Source: JBBSEX01 sp038239345
GTDB lineage: Bacteria; Acidobacteriota; Terriglobia; Bryobacterales; Bryobacteraceae
DNA: 64,000 nucleotides
Direction of reading: 5' to 3'
Assembly (NCBI GenBank): GCA_038239345.1
Contig: JBBSEX010000011.1
Location: forward strand, 1-64,000
A program made the translations under genes and the position numbers. Positions 27,833 through 35,933 of the stretch are shown here, piece after piece. The first letter of the stretch is position 1. Each line of letters starts with the position of its first letter. Under the pieces are notes generated by a model, which had not been told where the DNA came from, made no database searches, and saw only the letters and a program-made list of their open reading frames with translations.

Positions 27833-29155
27833 GTGCTGGCACTTACAAGAACTCTATTAGGAAAGAGCGCAATAATCGCTCTTTTTGGCGTGATGGCGAC
27901 GTCGACAGTCTTCGGTCAAGCTGCGACACCGCCGGCGGGTCAGGCAGCCGCGCCCCAGAAGAATTGGAAAGATCGGGCGGAGTTCGATCTTTATGACGCC
28001 ATCACCAAGGATGCCACGGCGGCTTCACGCCTGGAGAAGCTGGAGAATTGGAAGAAGACGTATCCTACTTCCGATTTTGCGCCGGACCGCAAGCTGCTTT
28101 ATCTTGCCACCTACCAACAACTGCAAAATCGCCCGAAAGACGTAATCGTCACGGCGAACGACGTCCTGGCAACTGACCCCGGCAACTTTCGCGCGCTCTC
28201 GGCCATCGTCTATGCGGTACTGACCTTGAACCCGCCGACGCCCGAAGAGTTGGCAACCGCCGACCAGGCTGCCGGACAAATCGTCAATAGCGGCGATACG
28301 ATTTTTGCAGTGGCAAAAAAGCCCGAAGGAATTAAGGATGAAGACTGGGCGGCGATCAAAAAGCAAACGCAACTGCAAGCGCAAATGATTCTAGGATGGG
28401 ATGCGATGCAGCGTAAGGATGCGGAAAAGGCCGAAGCGGAATTCCGCAAGACTCTGGCGATGGAGCCCACCTGGGGCCAGGTTGACGTCTGGCTGGGCAC
28501 CGTGATCTTGGTTGAGAAAAAGCCCGAAAAGCAATCCGACGCTCTATTCTATTTCGCCCGGGCAGTGAACGCCGATAGCGGCAACTTCGCCTTGCCTGCC
28601 GATGGGCGCAAGAATTACCAGGCGTATCTGGAGAAGGCGTACACGCAATATCACGGCTCCACCGCGGATCTGGATAAGTTGCTCGCGGTAGCCAAGGCTA
28701 ATCCTACGCCGCCCGCCGACTTTAAGGTGATGAGTAAGAACGACCTTGCCGCCGACGCCGCCGCCAAGGAAGCCGACGAAGCGAAGAAAGATCCGATGAA
28801 GGCGCTTTGGAAGCAGATCAAAACCGAGCTTACAGGCGCCAACGGACAAGCCTATTTCGATGCCAGCGTCAAGGGTGCGCTGCTACCGCCGTTCAAAGGC
28901 ACGCTGATTTCTTCCGCCGCGAAAACCTTGGTGCTGGCTATCAGCGACGCAACCACGCCGGATGTCACCATCAATCTGGATGCTCCGCTGGTGGGCAAAA
29001 TGGAGCCAGGCGGTTTGATTGGATTCCAGGGCGAAGCCATAGCCTTCACGAAGGATCCTTACATGGTTACTTTCTCCGTGGAAAAGGCCAAGATCACCGG
29101 ATGGACAGGTAAGGCTGTCGCCGCGCCGCATAGGCCGGTAGTGCGCAAGAAGTAA
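27833..29155 (+). CDS. Secreted TPR-like protein, paralogue 2
   Basis: 440 residues, starting at GTG 27833 behind a strong GGGGGAGG; an in-frame TTG at 27815 includes the SD itself and is rejected. Signal peptide SAIIALFGVMATSTVFGQ, then WKDRAEFDLYDAITKDATAA, TPR-like helices, KKPEKQSDALFYFARA and the C-terminal beta domain ending FTKDPYMVTFSVEKAKITGW. Collinear with the preceding gene over its whole length, so the pair arose by tandem duplication. A strong terminator follows. Confidence 0.78.
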   Translation: MLALTRTLLGKSAIIALFGVMATSTVFGQAATPPAGQAAAPQKNWKDRAEFDLYDAITKDATAASRLEKLENWKKTYPTSDFAPDRKLLYLATYQQLQNRPKDVIVTANDVLATDPGNFRALSAIVYAVLTLNPPTPEELATADQAAGQIVNSGDTIFAVAKKPEGIKDEDWAAIKKQTQLQAQMILGWDAMQRKDAEKAEAEFRKTLAMEPTWGQVDVWLGTVILVEKKPEKQSDALFYFARAVNADSGNFALPADGRKNYQAYLEKAYTQYHGSTADLDKLLAVAKANPTPPADFKVMSKNDLAADAAAKEADEAKKDPMKALWKQIKTELTGANGQAYFDASVKGALLPPFKGTLISSAAKTLVLAISDATTPDVTINLDAPLVGKMEPGGLIGFQGEAIAFTKDPYMVTFSVEKAKITGWTGKAVAAPHRPVVRKK

Positions 29156-29208
29156 TCGCTCACCAGCACGCCGCCAGGGACTTGCGTCATTGCGCAAACA
29201 ACGTAATC

Positions 29209-29242
29209 GGGGCTCGGACTGAATCCGGGCCCCTTATTTTTT
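29209..29242 (+). terminator. Rho-independent terminator
   Basis: GGGGCTCGGA (29209-29218), a 5-nt loop and TCCGGGCCCC (29224-29233) pair with one G-T, followed by TTATTTTTT. It ends the tandem TPR genes. Confidence 0.9.
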
Positions 29243-29297
29243 CATCCTTCTGTCCGCTGTTCCCCCACGCCGCAGCTCATCGTTTAAAAGATAACCA

Positions 29298-29579
29298 ATG
29301 CCCCCCAGCAAAACCCCTCCAGAGTCCGCTGCGCTCACCGTCTATGGCGCCGACTGGTGCTCAATGACGCAGCAAGTGTTGGAACAGCTCGATAGCCTGA
29401 AGGTGACTTACAAGTACATCGATATCGACCACGACAAAGACGCGGCGCACTGGGTTAGCCAGCAGAATAACGGTAAAGAAAAAAAGCCGACGCTGCATGT
29501 CGACGGTAATGTAATCGTCGAACCCGACCTGGAGGAGCTGGAAGACTATCTGCGGCGAACGGGTTTGTTAAAAGCTTGA
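29298..29579 (+). CDS. Glutaredoxin-like protein with a CxxT site
   Basis: 93 residues of thioredoxin fold: LTVYGADWCSMTQQVLEQLD, then VTYKYIDIDHDKDAAHWVSQ, KKPTLHVDGNVIVEPDLEEL. The active site is C-S-M-T, so there is one catalytic Cys, as in NrdH/glutaredoxin-like relatives with altered resolving residues. cis-Pro is present in KPTLHV. A dithiol mechanism is excluded; glutathione-dependent reduction or a non-redox role is possible. The minus-strand small gene ends at the very next base. Confidence 0.8.
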   Translation: MPPSKTPPESAALTVYGADWCSMTQQVLEQLDSLKVTYKYIDIDHDKDAAHWVSQQNNGKEKKPTLHVDGNVIVEPDLEELEDYLRRTGLLKA

Positions 29580-29837
29580 TCAGCACTCCGAGTCGGAGTC
29601 GCAGGAGTGCGGCTGCTGGCTCAGAATCAGGCTCGCCAGCAGCCGATCCCAAATACTCATCGGCACGCCGGTATTGCTGGTTTCCTGATAAAAGTGGATA
29701 AAACGGCAAATCGGATCGGCGACCGCGGGTTTAGCCATGGCCGCCTTCACGGTCAACGTAGCCACGATCAGTGCCAGTAGGAAGGTTGCAGGCTTGCCCA
29801 GCCGACTCCGTTCCGGTTCCCTCTGTTGATCTTGCAT
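29580..29837 (-). CDS. Putative small secreted protein
   Basis: 85 residues with a signal-like helix (FLLALIVATLTVKAAMAKPA) and a short mature part rich in Cys at the end (HSCDSDSEC). No family recognised and the ribosome binding site is weak. It is the third minus-strand frame behind miaB and the DUF151 gene (68 bases after the latter), which supports but does not prove expression. The end is tail-to-tail with the glutaredoxin-like gene with no gap. Confidence 0.45.
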   Translation of the reverse strand: MQDQQREPERSRLGKPATFLLALIVATLTVKAAMAKPAVADPICRFIHFYQETSNTGVPMSIWDRLLASLILSQQPHSCDSDSEC

Positions 29838-29905
29838 CTACTCATCAGACGGACGAGAGCGGCCGTCGGTTTGCCGCTCCCGGTGTAGTTTTCAGTTAAG
29901 AAGAG

Positions 29906-30391
29906 TTACATCTTGTAACGGCCGAGATCCTCGTCGTTCAGATTTTCCAGCCAGCGGCGGAGTTCTTCGTTGTTCACCTTATCGGACACGATATTGGCCA
30001 GCTTCGACGTTTTTAAGACGGCTTCCTCGACATAGATGGGGCAATCCAGGCGCAATGCCAAAGCCAGTGCATCGCTGGGCCGGGAATCCACGCTAATCAG
30101 TTCGCCATCTTTTTCGAGCCAAATCACCGCGTAGAACGTATCGTCCTTCAATTCACTGACAACGACTTTCTTCACTCCCGTATTCAGACCGAACAGCACG
30201 ATCTTAATCAAGTCGTGCGTCATCGGACGGGGCGTGGCCACTTTTTCTATTTCCAGCGCGATCGCGTTCGCCTCGAAAATACCAACCCAAATGGGAAGGA
30301 TGCTGCTACCCGCAATATCTTTCAAAACCACGATTGGCATATTCGTGACCGGATCCATCATCAGACCCCGGATCTTCATCTCGATTTCCAT
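29906..30391 (-). CDS. Bifunctional nuclease family protein (DUF151)
   Basis: 161 residues. The family signatures are seen: EMKIRGLMMDPVTNMPIVVL, LPIWVGIFEANAIALEIE, RPMTHDLIKIVL and VDSRPSDALALALRLDCPIYV. The name comes from plant/bacterial members with reported RNase/DNase activity, though most are uncharacterised. It lies 15 bases behind miaB on the same strand, a common neighbourhood for housekeeping RNA genes in Acidobacteriota and Bacteroidota. Confidence 0.9.
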   Translation of the reverse strand: MEIEMKIRGLMMDPVTNMPIVVLKDIAGSSILPIWVGIFEANAIALEIEKVATPRPMTHDLIKIVLFGLNTGVKKVVVSELKDDTFYAVIWLEKDGELISVDSRPSDALALALRLDCPIYVEEAVLKTSKLANIVSDKVNNEELRRWLENLNDEDLGRYKM

Positions 30392-30406
30392 ATCGTCCCC
30401 CGATTC

Positions 30407-31732
30407 TTAAATAACACTTTCGCCCACTAGCGAGTTCGCGCCCGCCCGGGTAACCCTGACGTCCACATAGCGGCCCAGCAGCGACGTTTCCCCGCCCTCG
30501 CCCGCCGCCGGACGCAAGAAGTTCAACGTCATGTTGCGAGCCGTTCTTCCAATCCACTGGCCGGTGGCTTTATTAAATCCTTCGGCCAGACACTCCTCCA
30601 CCGTGCCTATATACGCGGCGTTGTTCTTCAGCTGAATAGCCCGCTGATGATCCAGGACCACGGCCAGGCGGCGGATCTTCTCCTGTTCGGGAATATGATC
30701 GTCCAAAGCCAGGGCCGATGTATTGGGGCGCTTGGAATACTTGAAGCCAAACAGCGCATCGTATTCCACCTCATCTAACAAGCGCAGCGTGGCATCGAAC
30801 TCGGCTTCGGTCTCGCCCGGGAAGCCGACGATGATGTCGGTGGTGATGGAGATCGGCCGCCGGGCGTTTTTCATCCAGTCGATACGCCGCATGTATTCGT
30901 CGCGGGTATAGGATCGCTGCATTCGCGCCAGCACGGTTGAGGAACCCGACTGAACCGGCAGATGCACGTGATTGCAGAGCACCGGATTTTCCTCGATCGC
31001 GTCGATAATTTCTTTGACGAAATCGCGCGGATGGGAGGTCGTGAAGCGAACGCGGCGAAGGCCCGGGACGTTCCCCATCGCGCGCAGCAACGTGGCGAAA
31101 TCCCAATCTGCGGACGAGGGATCGCGATAGCTATTCACGTTCTGCCCCAACAGCTGAATTTCCGTATAACCGGAATCGGCAAGCGAACGGGCCTCGCGAA
31201 GAATACTCTCGCTGGTTCGGCTCCGCTCCGGGCCACGCGTAAACGGGACCACACAATAAGCGCAGGATTTATCGCACCCTTCAATGATCGTCAGATACGC
31301 CCGATGCGGGTTATCGCGCCGTGTGTAGGGCGTATCGAAGGCTTCCTCCGTATCGAGTTGTAAACCGGTAACTCGCTTTGCGCCCGACTCCAGTTGCACC
31401 AGCAATTCCGGCAACTTTGCATAGCTGGCCGAGCCCGCCACCAGGCTGACATGCGGAGCCCTCTCGAAAATGGCGCTGCCTTCCTGTTGGGCCACGCACC
31501 CAATTACCGCGAAGGTCTTTCCATTGCCGTGATTCTTCTTGAACTGATCCAGGCGGTGAAATACTTTTTGCTCGGCCTTATCGCGAATGCTGCAGGTGTT
31601 GTAGAGCACCAGGTCCGCTTCATCCACGGTGGGAACTTGCGCGTACCCTTCGGAGACAAGCGTGCCAATCACCTTTTCCGAGTCGTGCGCATTCATTTGA
31701 CAGCCAAACGTTTCGATGTAAAAGGTGCGCAT
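30407..31732 (-). CDS. miaB: tRNA-2-methylthio-N6-dimethylallyladenosine synthase MiaB
   Basis: 441 residues. The N-terminal UPF0004 domain has the three cluster Cys, starting FYIETFGCQMNAHDSEKV, then YNTCSIRDKAEQK and VIGCVAQQEG. The radical-SAM triad is CDKSCAYC in YLTIIEGCDKSCAYCVVPFTR. QLLGQNVNSY and the C-terminal TRAM domain (VEECLAEGF...GRTARN) complete it. It adds the methylthio group to i6A37 of tRNAs. Heads the miaB-DUF151 operon. Confidence 0.95.
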   Translation of the reverse strand: MRTFYIETFGCQMNAHDSEKVIGTLVSEGYAQVPTVDEADLVLYNTCSIRDKAEQKVFHRLDQFKKNHGNGKTFAVIGCVAQQEGSAIFERAPHVSLVAGSASYAKLPELLVQLESGAKRVTGLQLDTEEAFDTPYTRRDNPHRAYLTIIEGCDKSCAYCVVPFTRGPERSRTSESILREARSLADSGYTEIQLLGQNVNSYRDPSSADWDFATLLRAMGNVPGLRRVRFTTSHPRDFVKEIIDAIEENPVLCNHVHLPVQSGSSTVLARMQRSYTRDEYMRRIDWMKNARRPISITTDIIVGFPGETEAEFDATLRLLDEVEYDALFGFKYSKRPNTSALALDDHIPEQEKIRRLAVVLDHQRAIQLKNNAAYIGTVEECLAEGFNKATGQWIGRTARNMTLNFLRPAAGEGGETSLLGRYVDVRVTRAGANSLVGESVI

Positions 31733-31837
31733 TCGTACTGTCTAGATTGTATCGCGAAAGATTTTCGGCACTGCCGGCGCCTGGAGTAAGGCTTTCCACA
31801 TATTGAACCCGCAGGTAAATAGGCCTACGCTATTAGC

Positions 31838-32770
31838 ATGAAGTGGACCATCGCGTTTTTCTCGACCGTTATTCTACTGGCGCAACAGGACGCCCAGACA
31901 TTTAAATACGATATTAATGGCAACCGCCTGGTTGGCCCCGATGTGAAACAAACCAAGGTCGGGGACACGGCCGTGACGGACACGTTGCAACTGATCGATG
32001 GTCGACGCGTAAAGACGTCGAGCGTAGAAGAGCGGATAGTCCGCCAGGATGCCAACGGCCGGGTAGTGGAACGGATGGAGCGCACCTTCGATCGGAATGG
32101 AGCGCCGCTCGCGACCCTCAAAACGGTTACCGAGGAGCAGAAGCAAGCGGATGGAGCAACCATTCACTCCACCGTGTACCGCAACGACATCAGCGGAAAT
32201 TTGGCGCCGGAACAGCGCTCCACCACCGAGATTCGCCGCAATGGCGCGACCACGACAACCGATACGGTGGTGGAAAAGCCCACCTTGAATTCGGCCTTTG
32301 AAGTGGTCGAGAAAAAGAATTCCACGGCCGACGATTCGCCCAATGCGAGACACGAAAACAGCGTGATCTATCGCCGCTCCGTCAATGGCGCGTTGGCCGA
32401 AGCGGAACGCGAGGTGGTGGAATCCACCAAGCAAGGTCCGCAAACATCGCAAAACGCCAGTATCTACACTTTGGGTTTGGACGGAAAGCTATTGCTGACT
32501 AAACAGACGGTGACGACCTCTGTAAAACAGCCCGATGGTAGCCAATCGACGCAGGTTGACATATTCACGCCGAATAATCCTGGGATCGTTGGCAGTGCCG
32601 ACTCCAAGCCGCAGTTGCGCGAGCAACAAACTTTCGACCGGAAGGTAACCGCCGATGGCACGGTGGATCGGGTGACCGTCCGAACCCCCGATAATTCCGA
32701 CCCGAATCGCTTGGGAGCCCCGCAGCGCCTGTCCGATTCGGTGTGTAAGGGAAAATGCGCAGTTCAATAG
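31838..32770 (+). CDS. Secreted repeat protein of unknown function
   Basis: 310 residues with a short signal-like start (MKWTIAFFSTVILLAQ). The mature part is hydrophilic and consists of repeated beta units of the form 'R..dG....e...(T/V)': DANGRVVERMERTF, NDISGNLAPEQRST, RRSVNGALAEAERE, LGLDGKLLLTKQTV, KVTADGTVDRVTVR. This resembles RHS/YD-like repeated strands but without the YD dipeptide. Ends with a Cys pair (CKGKC). No family or function recognised. Confidence 0.65.
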   Translation: MKWTIAFFSTVILLAQQDAQTFKYDINGNRLVGPDVKQTKVGDTAVTDTLQLIDGRRVKTSSVEERIVRQDANGRVVERMERTFDRNGAPLATLKTVTEEQKQADGATIHSTVYRNDISGNLAPEQRSTTEIRRNGATTTTDTVVEKPTLNSAFEVVEKKNSTADDSPNARHENSVIYRRSVNGALAEAEREVVESTKQGPQTSQNASIYTLGLDGKLLLTKQTVTTSVKQPDGSQSTQVDIFTPNNPGIVGSADSKPQLREQQTFDRKVTADGTVDRVTVRTPDNSDPNRLGAPQRLSDSVCKGKCAVQ

Positions 32771-32780
32771 CCGGCGGCGG

Positions 32781-32966
32781 TTAGCCGTGGCCTAAATACA
32801 TTAGCCAGCTCAAGCCGAAGACCGCTCCCATGAAACAGCCAAAGCAGTATAAGCCATAACGCAGCCTCTCGCGATCCGTTCGTTTGGTTACAATTCCCAG
32901 AACAACGGACGTAAGCAGAGCGAAGAGAAGCGTGGCTTCAAAGTGAGATAGATTCATTTTCGGCAT
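32781..32966 (-). CDS. Small membrane protein, two helices
   Basis: 61 residues with two membrane helices (HFEATLLFALLTSVVLGIVT and LYCFGCFMGAVFGLSWLMYL) and a charged loop (KRTDRERLR). It starts directly after the stop of the preceding minus-strand gene (TAAATG), so it is translationally coupled to it. No family recognised. The start could be the Met four codons in. Confidence 0.6.
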   Translation of the reverse strand: MPKMNLSHFEATLLFALLTSVVLGIVTKRTDRERLRYGLYCFGCFMGAVFGLSWLMYLGHG

Positions 32967-33392
32967 TTATTCCTTCTTGTGTGTAGCGATATCGAAGGCG
33001 TCGACAATGGCCAGAACGTTCAACAGGCCGGCCCCGACCAGAAACTTCGTGCCGTAATCGTGAACGTGGCCTGCCAAATCCGGCTGATTATAGCCGAGCC
33101 AGACCGTTAACAGATACGGCAAACCGGAGGCCAAGTTGCCGATGAATCCGCCGACATAGATGACTGTGGTGAGTAGGTCGCCTTTTTGCGGCTCAAACAA
33201 AGCGCCGCGCATCATCAGTCCTAAGGCGAACATGGCGAGTACGGAGAACATCAGCAAGCCGCCGCGCAACCTCCGCTTTAGCAGCAGGTGTCCGCCACCC
33301 GGAATCAGCCAACTAAGGGCCACTGCGGGCGCCCAAGTCCCAAGGGGAGGGAGGTTATCCTTAGCTTTTTCCACCTTAGTTATTTGTGCCAT
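32967..33392 (-). CDS. Integral membrane protein, DUF6677-like
   Basis: 141 residues from ATG 33392 (the frame is open further upstream to 33524 but without membrane character). It begins MAQITKVEKAKDN, then shows the conserved APAVALSWLIPGGGHLLLKRRLRGGLLMFSVLAMFALG pattern of TM2-like/DUF6677 proteins of Acidobacteriota, with about four helices. Ends with a helix FLVGAGLLNVLAIVDAFDIA. Function unknown. Coupled to the small membrane protein gene that starts at its stop codon. The family name is from memory and should be treated as tentative. Confidence 0.65.
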   Translation of the reverse strand: MAQITKVEKAKDNLPPLGTWAPAVALSWLIPGGGHLLLKRRLRGGLLMFSVLAMFALGLMMRGALFEPQKGDLLTTVIYVGGFIGNLASGLPYLLTVWLGYNQPDLAGHVHDYGTKFLVGAGLLNVLAIVDAFDIATHKKE

Positions 33393-33517
33393 GCCATTGA
33401 GTCTATCGCAGCGCGACGTGAAAAGGGGGACCTGCCGCAAATGGCGAATTGGCGCGGGGACGCGCCCTAGGACCGGGGTACTATCCCGCACCAAGAGTAC
33501 TAAGTTAAATAACCTGC

Positions 33518-33546
33518 TTGCCATTTTTAGGATTGGCCTGTATTAT
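33518..33546 (+). promoter_or_regulatory. Predicted sigma-70 promoter of the PEP-CTERM gene
   Basis: TTGCCA (33518-33523), a 17-nt spacer and TATTAT (33541-33546). The start point would be near 33553, right in front of the GGAGGA ribosome binding site, giving a leader of only about 12 nt. Confidence 0.6.
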
Positions 33547-33564
33547 GTCTCTACGGAGGAATTC

Positions 33565-34242
33565 TTGATTACTATTCAGAAGTTAGTACCAGCTTGTTTG
33601 CTCGCCTTTGGCGTAGCAATTATGCCGCTCGGCGCGGTCACGGTCACCACAGGTGGAACAGCGGTTGCCGGCAACGGAACGTTTTCCAACTTCGCGGGTG
33701 CGACGACCATCAATTTCGATAGCGGCACCGCCCCAACGGTTGGCGGCATTCAGTATGTATATGCCGCAACCAATATACTGAACGGCAACGATCCGTCGGT
33801 CAGCGCGGCGCCGTTTGATGACACAACGAACTATTTATCGGTGGGCCCGACTCGCGGAACGCCCGTCACTATCAATTTCTCGACAGCGGCCGATTATTTC
33901 GGTTTCTATGCGAGCACGGTTGATCCCTTCAATGTGATCAGCTTTTACAATTCGACCGGTCTGATTCTTTCCCTCACCGGAACCCAAATCGGTACGCTGG
34001 GTGGGTTTGTCGCCAGCGGTGACCCAGGCGATCATGTCTATGTCAACATCGCTGCCTCCAGCCCGGCCGAGTACTTTACGCAGATCGTGTTGAGTTCCAG
34101 CGCCAATGCGTTTGAAACAGACAACCATGCATTTCACGCAGTAAGTGGTTCGTTTGATACGCCAGAGCCCGGAACCCTGATGCTCCTGCCTGCCGGCCTC
34201 GCGCTGGTTTGGATGGGAACCCGCCGTAAGAAGTCTGCATAG
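33565..34242 (+). CDS. PEP-CTERM sorting-domain protein
   Basis: 225 residues starting at TTG 33565 with GGAGGA 4 nt upstream (33555-33560). Signal peptide LVPACLLAFGVAIMPLGAVT. The body is a Ser/Thr/Gly/Asn-rich beta structure (TINFDSGTAPTVGGIQYVYA, VTINFSTAADYFGFYAS). The C-terminus PEPGTLMLLPAGLALVWMGTRRK is a complete PEP-CTERM signal: PEP motif, hydrophobic helix, basic tail. Such proteins are cut by exosortase and moved to the cell surface, often into biofilm matrix. No exosortase gene is seen in the window. The frame is open upstream to 33160, but that part overlaps an opposing gene. Confidence 0.9.
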   Translation: MITIQKLVPACLLAFGVAIMPLGAVTVTTGGTAVAGNGTFSNFAGATTINFDSGTAPTVGGIQYVYAATNILNGNDPSVSAAPFDDTTNYLSVGPTRGTPVTINFSTAADYFGFYASTVDPFNVISFYNSTGLILSLTGTQIGTLGGFVASGDPGDHVYVNIAASSPAEYFTQIVLSSSANAFETDNHAFHAVSGSFDTPEPGTLMLLPAGLALVWMGTRRKKSA

Positions 34243-34258
34243 GCTTTAGATCTACATC

Positions 34259-34284
34259 GGGTGTCCGCTTCACGGCGGACACCC
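34259..34284. terminator. Stem-loop between convergent genes
   Basis: GGGTGTCCGC (34259-34268) and GCGGACACCC (34275-34284) form a perfect 10-bp stem with a 6-nt loop. No T-run follows on either side, so it is a probable but atypical bidirectional terminator for the PEP-CTERM gene and truA. Confidence 0.6.
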
Positions 34285-34294
34285 ATAACCTTCC

Positions 34295-35095
34295 TCAGTA
34301 CTCCACCGATAACAAATACAATCCCTTCGCCGGTGCCCGCTGACTCGGGCTGATTCGTGACCCTGTTTTTAACTGCCTACCCAATAAGTCTTCGTCGACG
34401 TTTCCCTTCCCGACCTCCAGCAACGTGCCTACGATGTTCCGCACCATGTGCTTGAGAAATCCACTCCCCCGCACGCTATAGATTAAATATTCACCCCGCA
34501 CCGCAAACCCTGATGAAAAAATCCGCCGAATCTTCGACCGTCCCTGAATGTCCCGATCGTCGGCAGCCGCAAAGGCGCTGAAATCGTGTTCGCCTTCCAA
34601 CAGCGGAGCCAGTTGGAGCATGCGCCCCACATCCAGCGGGTAGGGATGATGATAAACGAAGTTGCTTTCAAAAGCCAAACAGATTTCGCCGCGAAAAATC
34701 CGGTATTCGTAGGTCTTACTCACGGCGTCGAAGCGCGGATGGAACTCGCGATGTGTCTCCGTAGCCGCCAGGATCCGGATCGAACCGGGCAGCAGGCGGT
34801 TTAACGCCCGCTGGAGATTCTCCACCGGAATCGGATTCCGTAGTGAAAAAGCCGCCACCTGGCCTAACGCGTGGACTCCGGCATCGGTTCGACCCGAACC
34901 CGCCACAATCACTGGCGCCCCTTCAATTATCCCCAGCGCGTCCTGCAGAACGCTCTGAATCGTGATTACGCCAGGCTGAACCTGCCATCCATGAAAATTC
35001 GTCCCGTCATAGGCGATGGTCACCCGCACCCGGCGCAGGGGTTCCATTGCCCCTGCCGCAATCGCATCCGGCGGCTCGATTTCCCCTTTAGGCAT
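34295..35095 (-). CDS. truA: tRNA pseudouridine(38-40) synthase TruA
   Basis: 266 residues. VRVTIAYDGTNFHGWQVQPG, the catalytic Asp71 in GSGRTDAGVHALGQVA, FHPRFDAVSKTYEYRI and FLKHMVRNIVGTLLEVG are diagnostic. It isomerises uridines 38-40 in the anticodon arm of tRNAs. The first 16 residues (MPKGEIEPPDAIAAGA) may be non-native, with an alternative start at 35047. With the longer start, the gene overlaps the end of pyrE by 8 bases. Confidence 0.93.
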   Translation of the reverse strand: MPKGEIEPPDAIAAGAMEPLRRVRVTIAYDGTNFHGWQVQPGVITIQSVLQDALGIIEGAPVIVAGSGRTDAGVHALGQVAAFSLRNPIPVENLQRALNRLLPGSIRILAATETHREFHPRFDAVSKTYEYRIFRGEICLAFESNFVYHHPYPLDVGRMLQLAPLLEGEHDFSAFAAADDRDIQGRSKIRRIFSSGFAVRGEYLIYSVRGSGFLKHMVRNIVGTLLEVGKGNVDEDLLGRQLKTGSRISPSQRAPAKGLYLLSVEY

Positions 35096-35681
35096 TCCGC
35101 GATCCGGGCTTCTCCACAGGAATTCCCTTCGCGCAAAGCGGACAGTTCTCGGGGGCGTAGGTCACTACTTCCAAGGTCGCCAAAGCTTTCCGCGGCACCA
35201 ATAGATCGGCCCGCCCGCCGCTGCGATCGATAATCGAACCTGCCGCAAAAACCTTCGCCCCGCGTTCCCGCAGAAGATCGACCACTTCCCGCGAGCTGCC
35301 GCCCGTCGTGATGACATCTTCGATTACCACCGCCGTTTCAGCGGGTTCAATCCGGAACCCGCGGCGCAATTGCATCTTGCCCGACGTATCGCGTTCGGTG
35401 AATAGAAATCGCACCTGTAACGCCCGGGCCACCTCATGGCCGATGATCAGCCCTCCCATGGCCGGCGCAACGACAACATCGATCTTTTGCTGGGGGTTGA
35501 TCTGTTGCACAAGCTCGGCCAAATGCCGGCCAAGATAATCGGCAAACCGGGGATGCTGTAAAACCAAAGCGCATTGTAGATATTCGGTGCTATGCAGCCC
35601 GCTGGTGAGACGAAAGTGGCCCTTCAAATAGGCGCCCGTCCGCTCAAAAAGCTCGAGGGTGGATTTACGGTTATCGGTCAC
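35088..35681 (-). CDS. pyrE: Orotate phosphoribosyltransferase
   Basis: 197 residues from GTG 35681. The frame is open further to 35828, but that stretch shows no homology-like character and the family usually begins near here. Key features are FRLTSGLHSTEYLQCALVLQ, VVVAPAMGGLIIGHEVA, LFTERDTSGKMQLRRGF and the PRPP-binding VVIEDVITTGGSS. It converts orotate and PRPP to OMP in pyrimidine synthesis. A C-terminal CxxC (ENCPLCAKGIPVEKPG) is the zinc-like tail of the group that includes Bacillus-type enzymes. truA overlaps its stop. Confidence 0.9.
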   Translation of the reverse strand: MTDNRKSTLELFERTGAYLKGHFRLTSGLHSTEYLQCALVLQHPRFADYLGRHLAELVQQINPQQKIDVVVAPAMGGLIIGHEVARALQVRFLFTERDTSGKMQLRRGFRIEPAETAVVIEDVITTGGSSREVVDLLRERGAKVFAAGSIIDRSGGRADLLVPRKALATLEVVTYAPENCPLCAKGIPVEKPGSRNA

Positions 35682-35933
35682 TGAATACTCACTATATCTC
35701 AGCCCGCCCGTTCGCTCGCGGGCACTAGTTTTATGGTCGGCGAGCTTCATCTGTAATCGCCGCAACTGGGTTCTTAACAGCCATTTACAATATAAAACAC
35801 GCAAGTGGCCGAGGGGCGCTTGTTTCAAAGATCGGTTACGCTACCATGGAACGAAAAGGAACAACCGCCGTCCGGTTTGCGTTACCCGTATATCGGCGGG
35901 CGCGACGTGGTTGGCGTTAAATAGGAAAGGTGC

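Noticed and set aside
33160..33564. Upstream extension of the PEP-CTERM gene
   Set aside because: It runs through the opposing membrane-protein gene; the SD and promoter at 33518-33560 fix the start at 33565.
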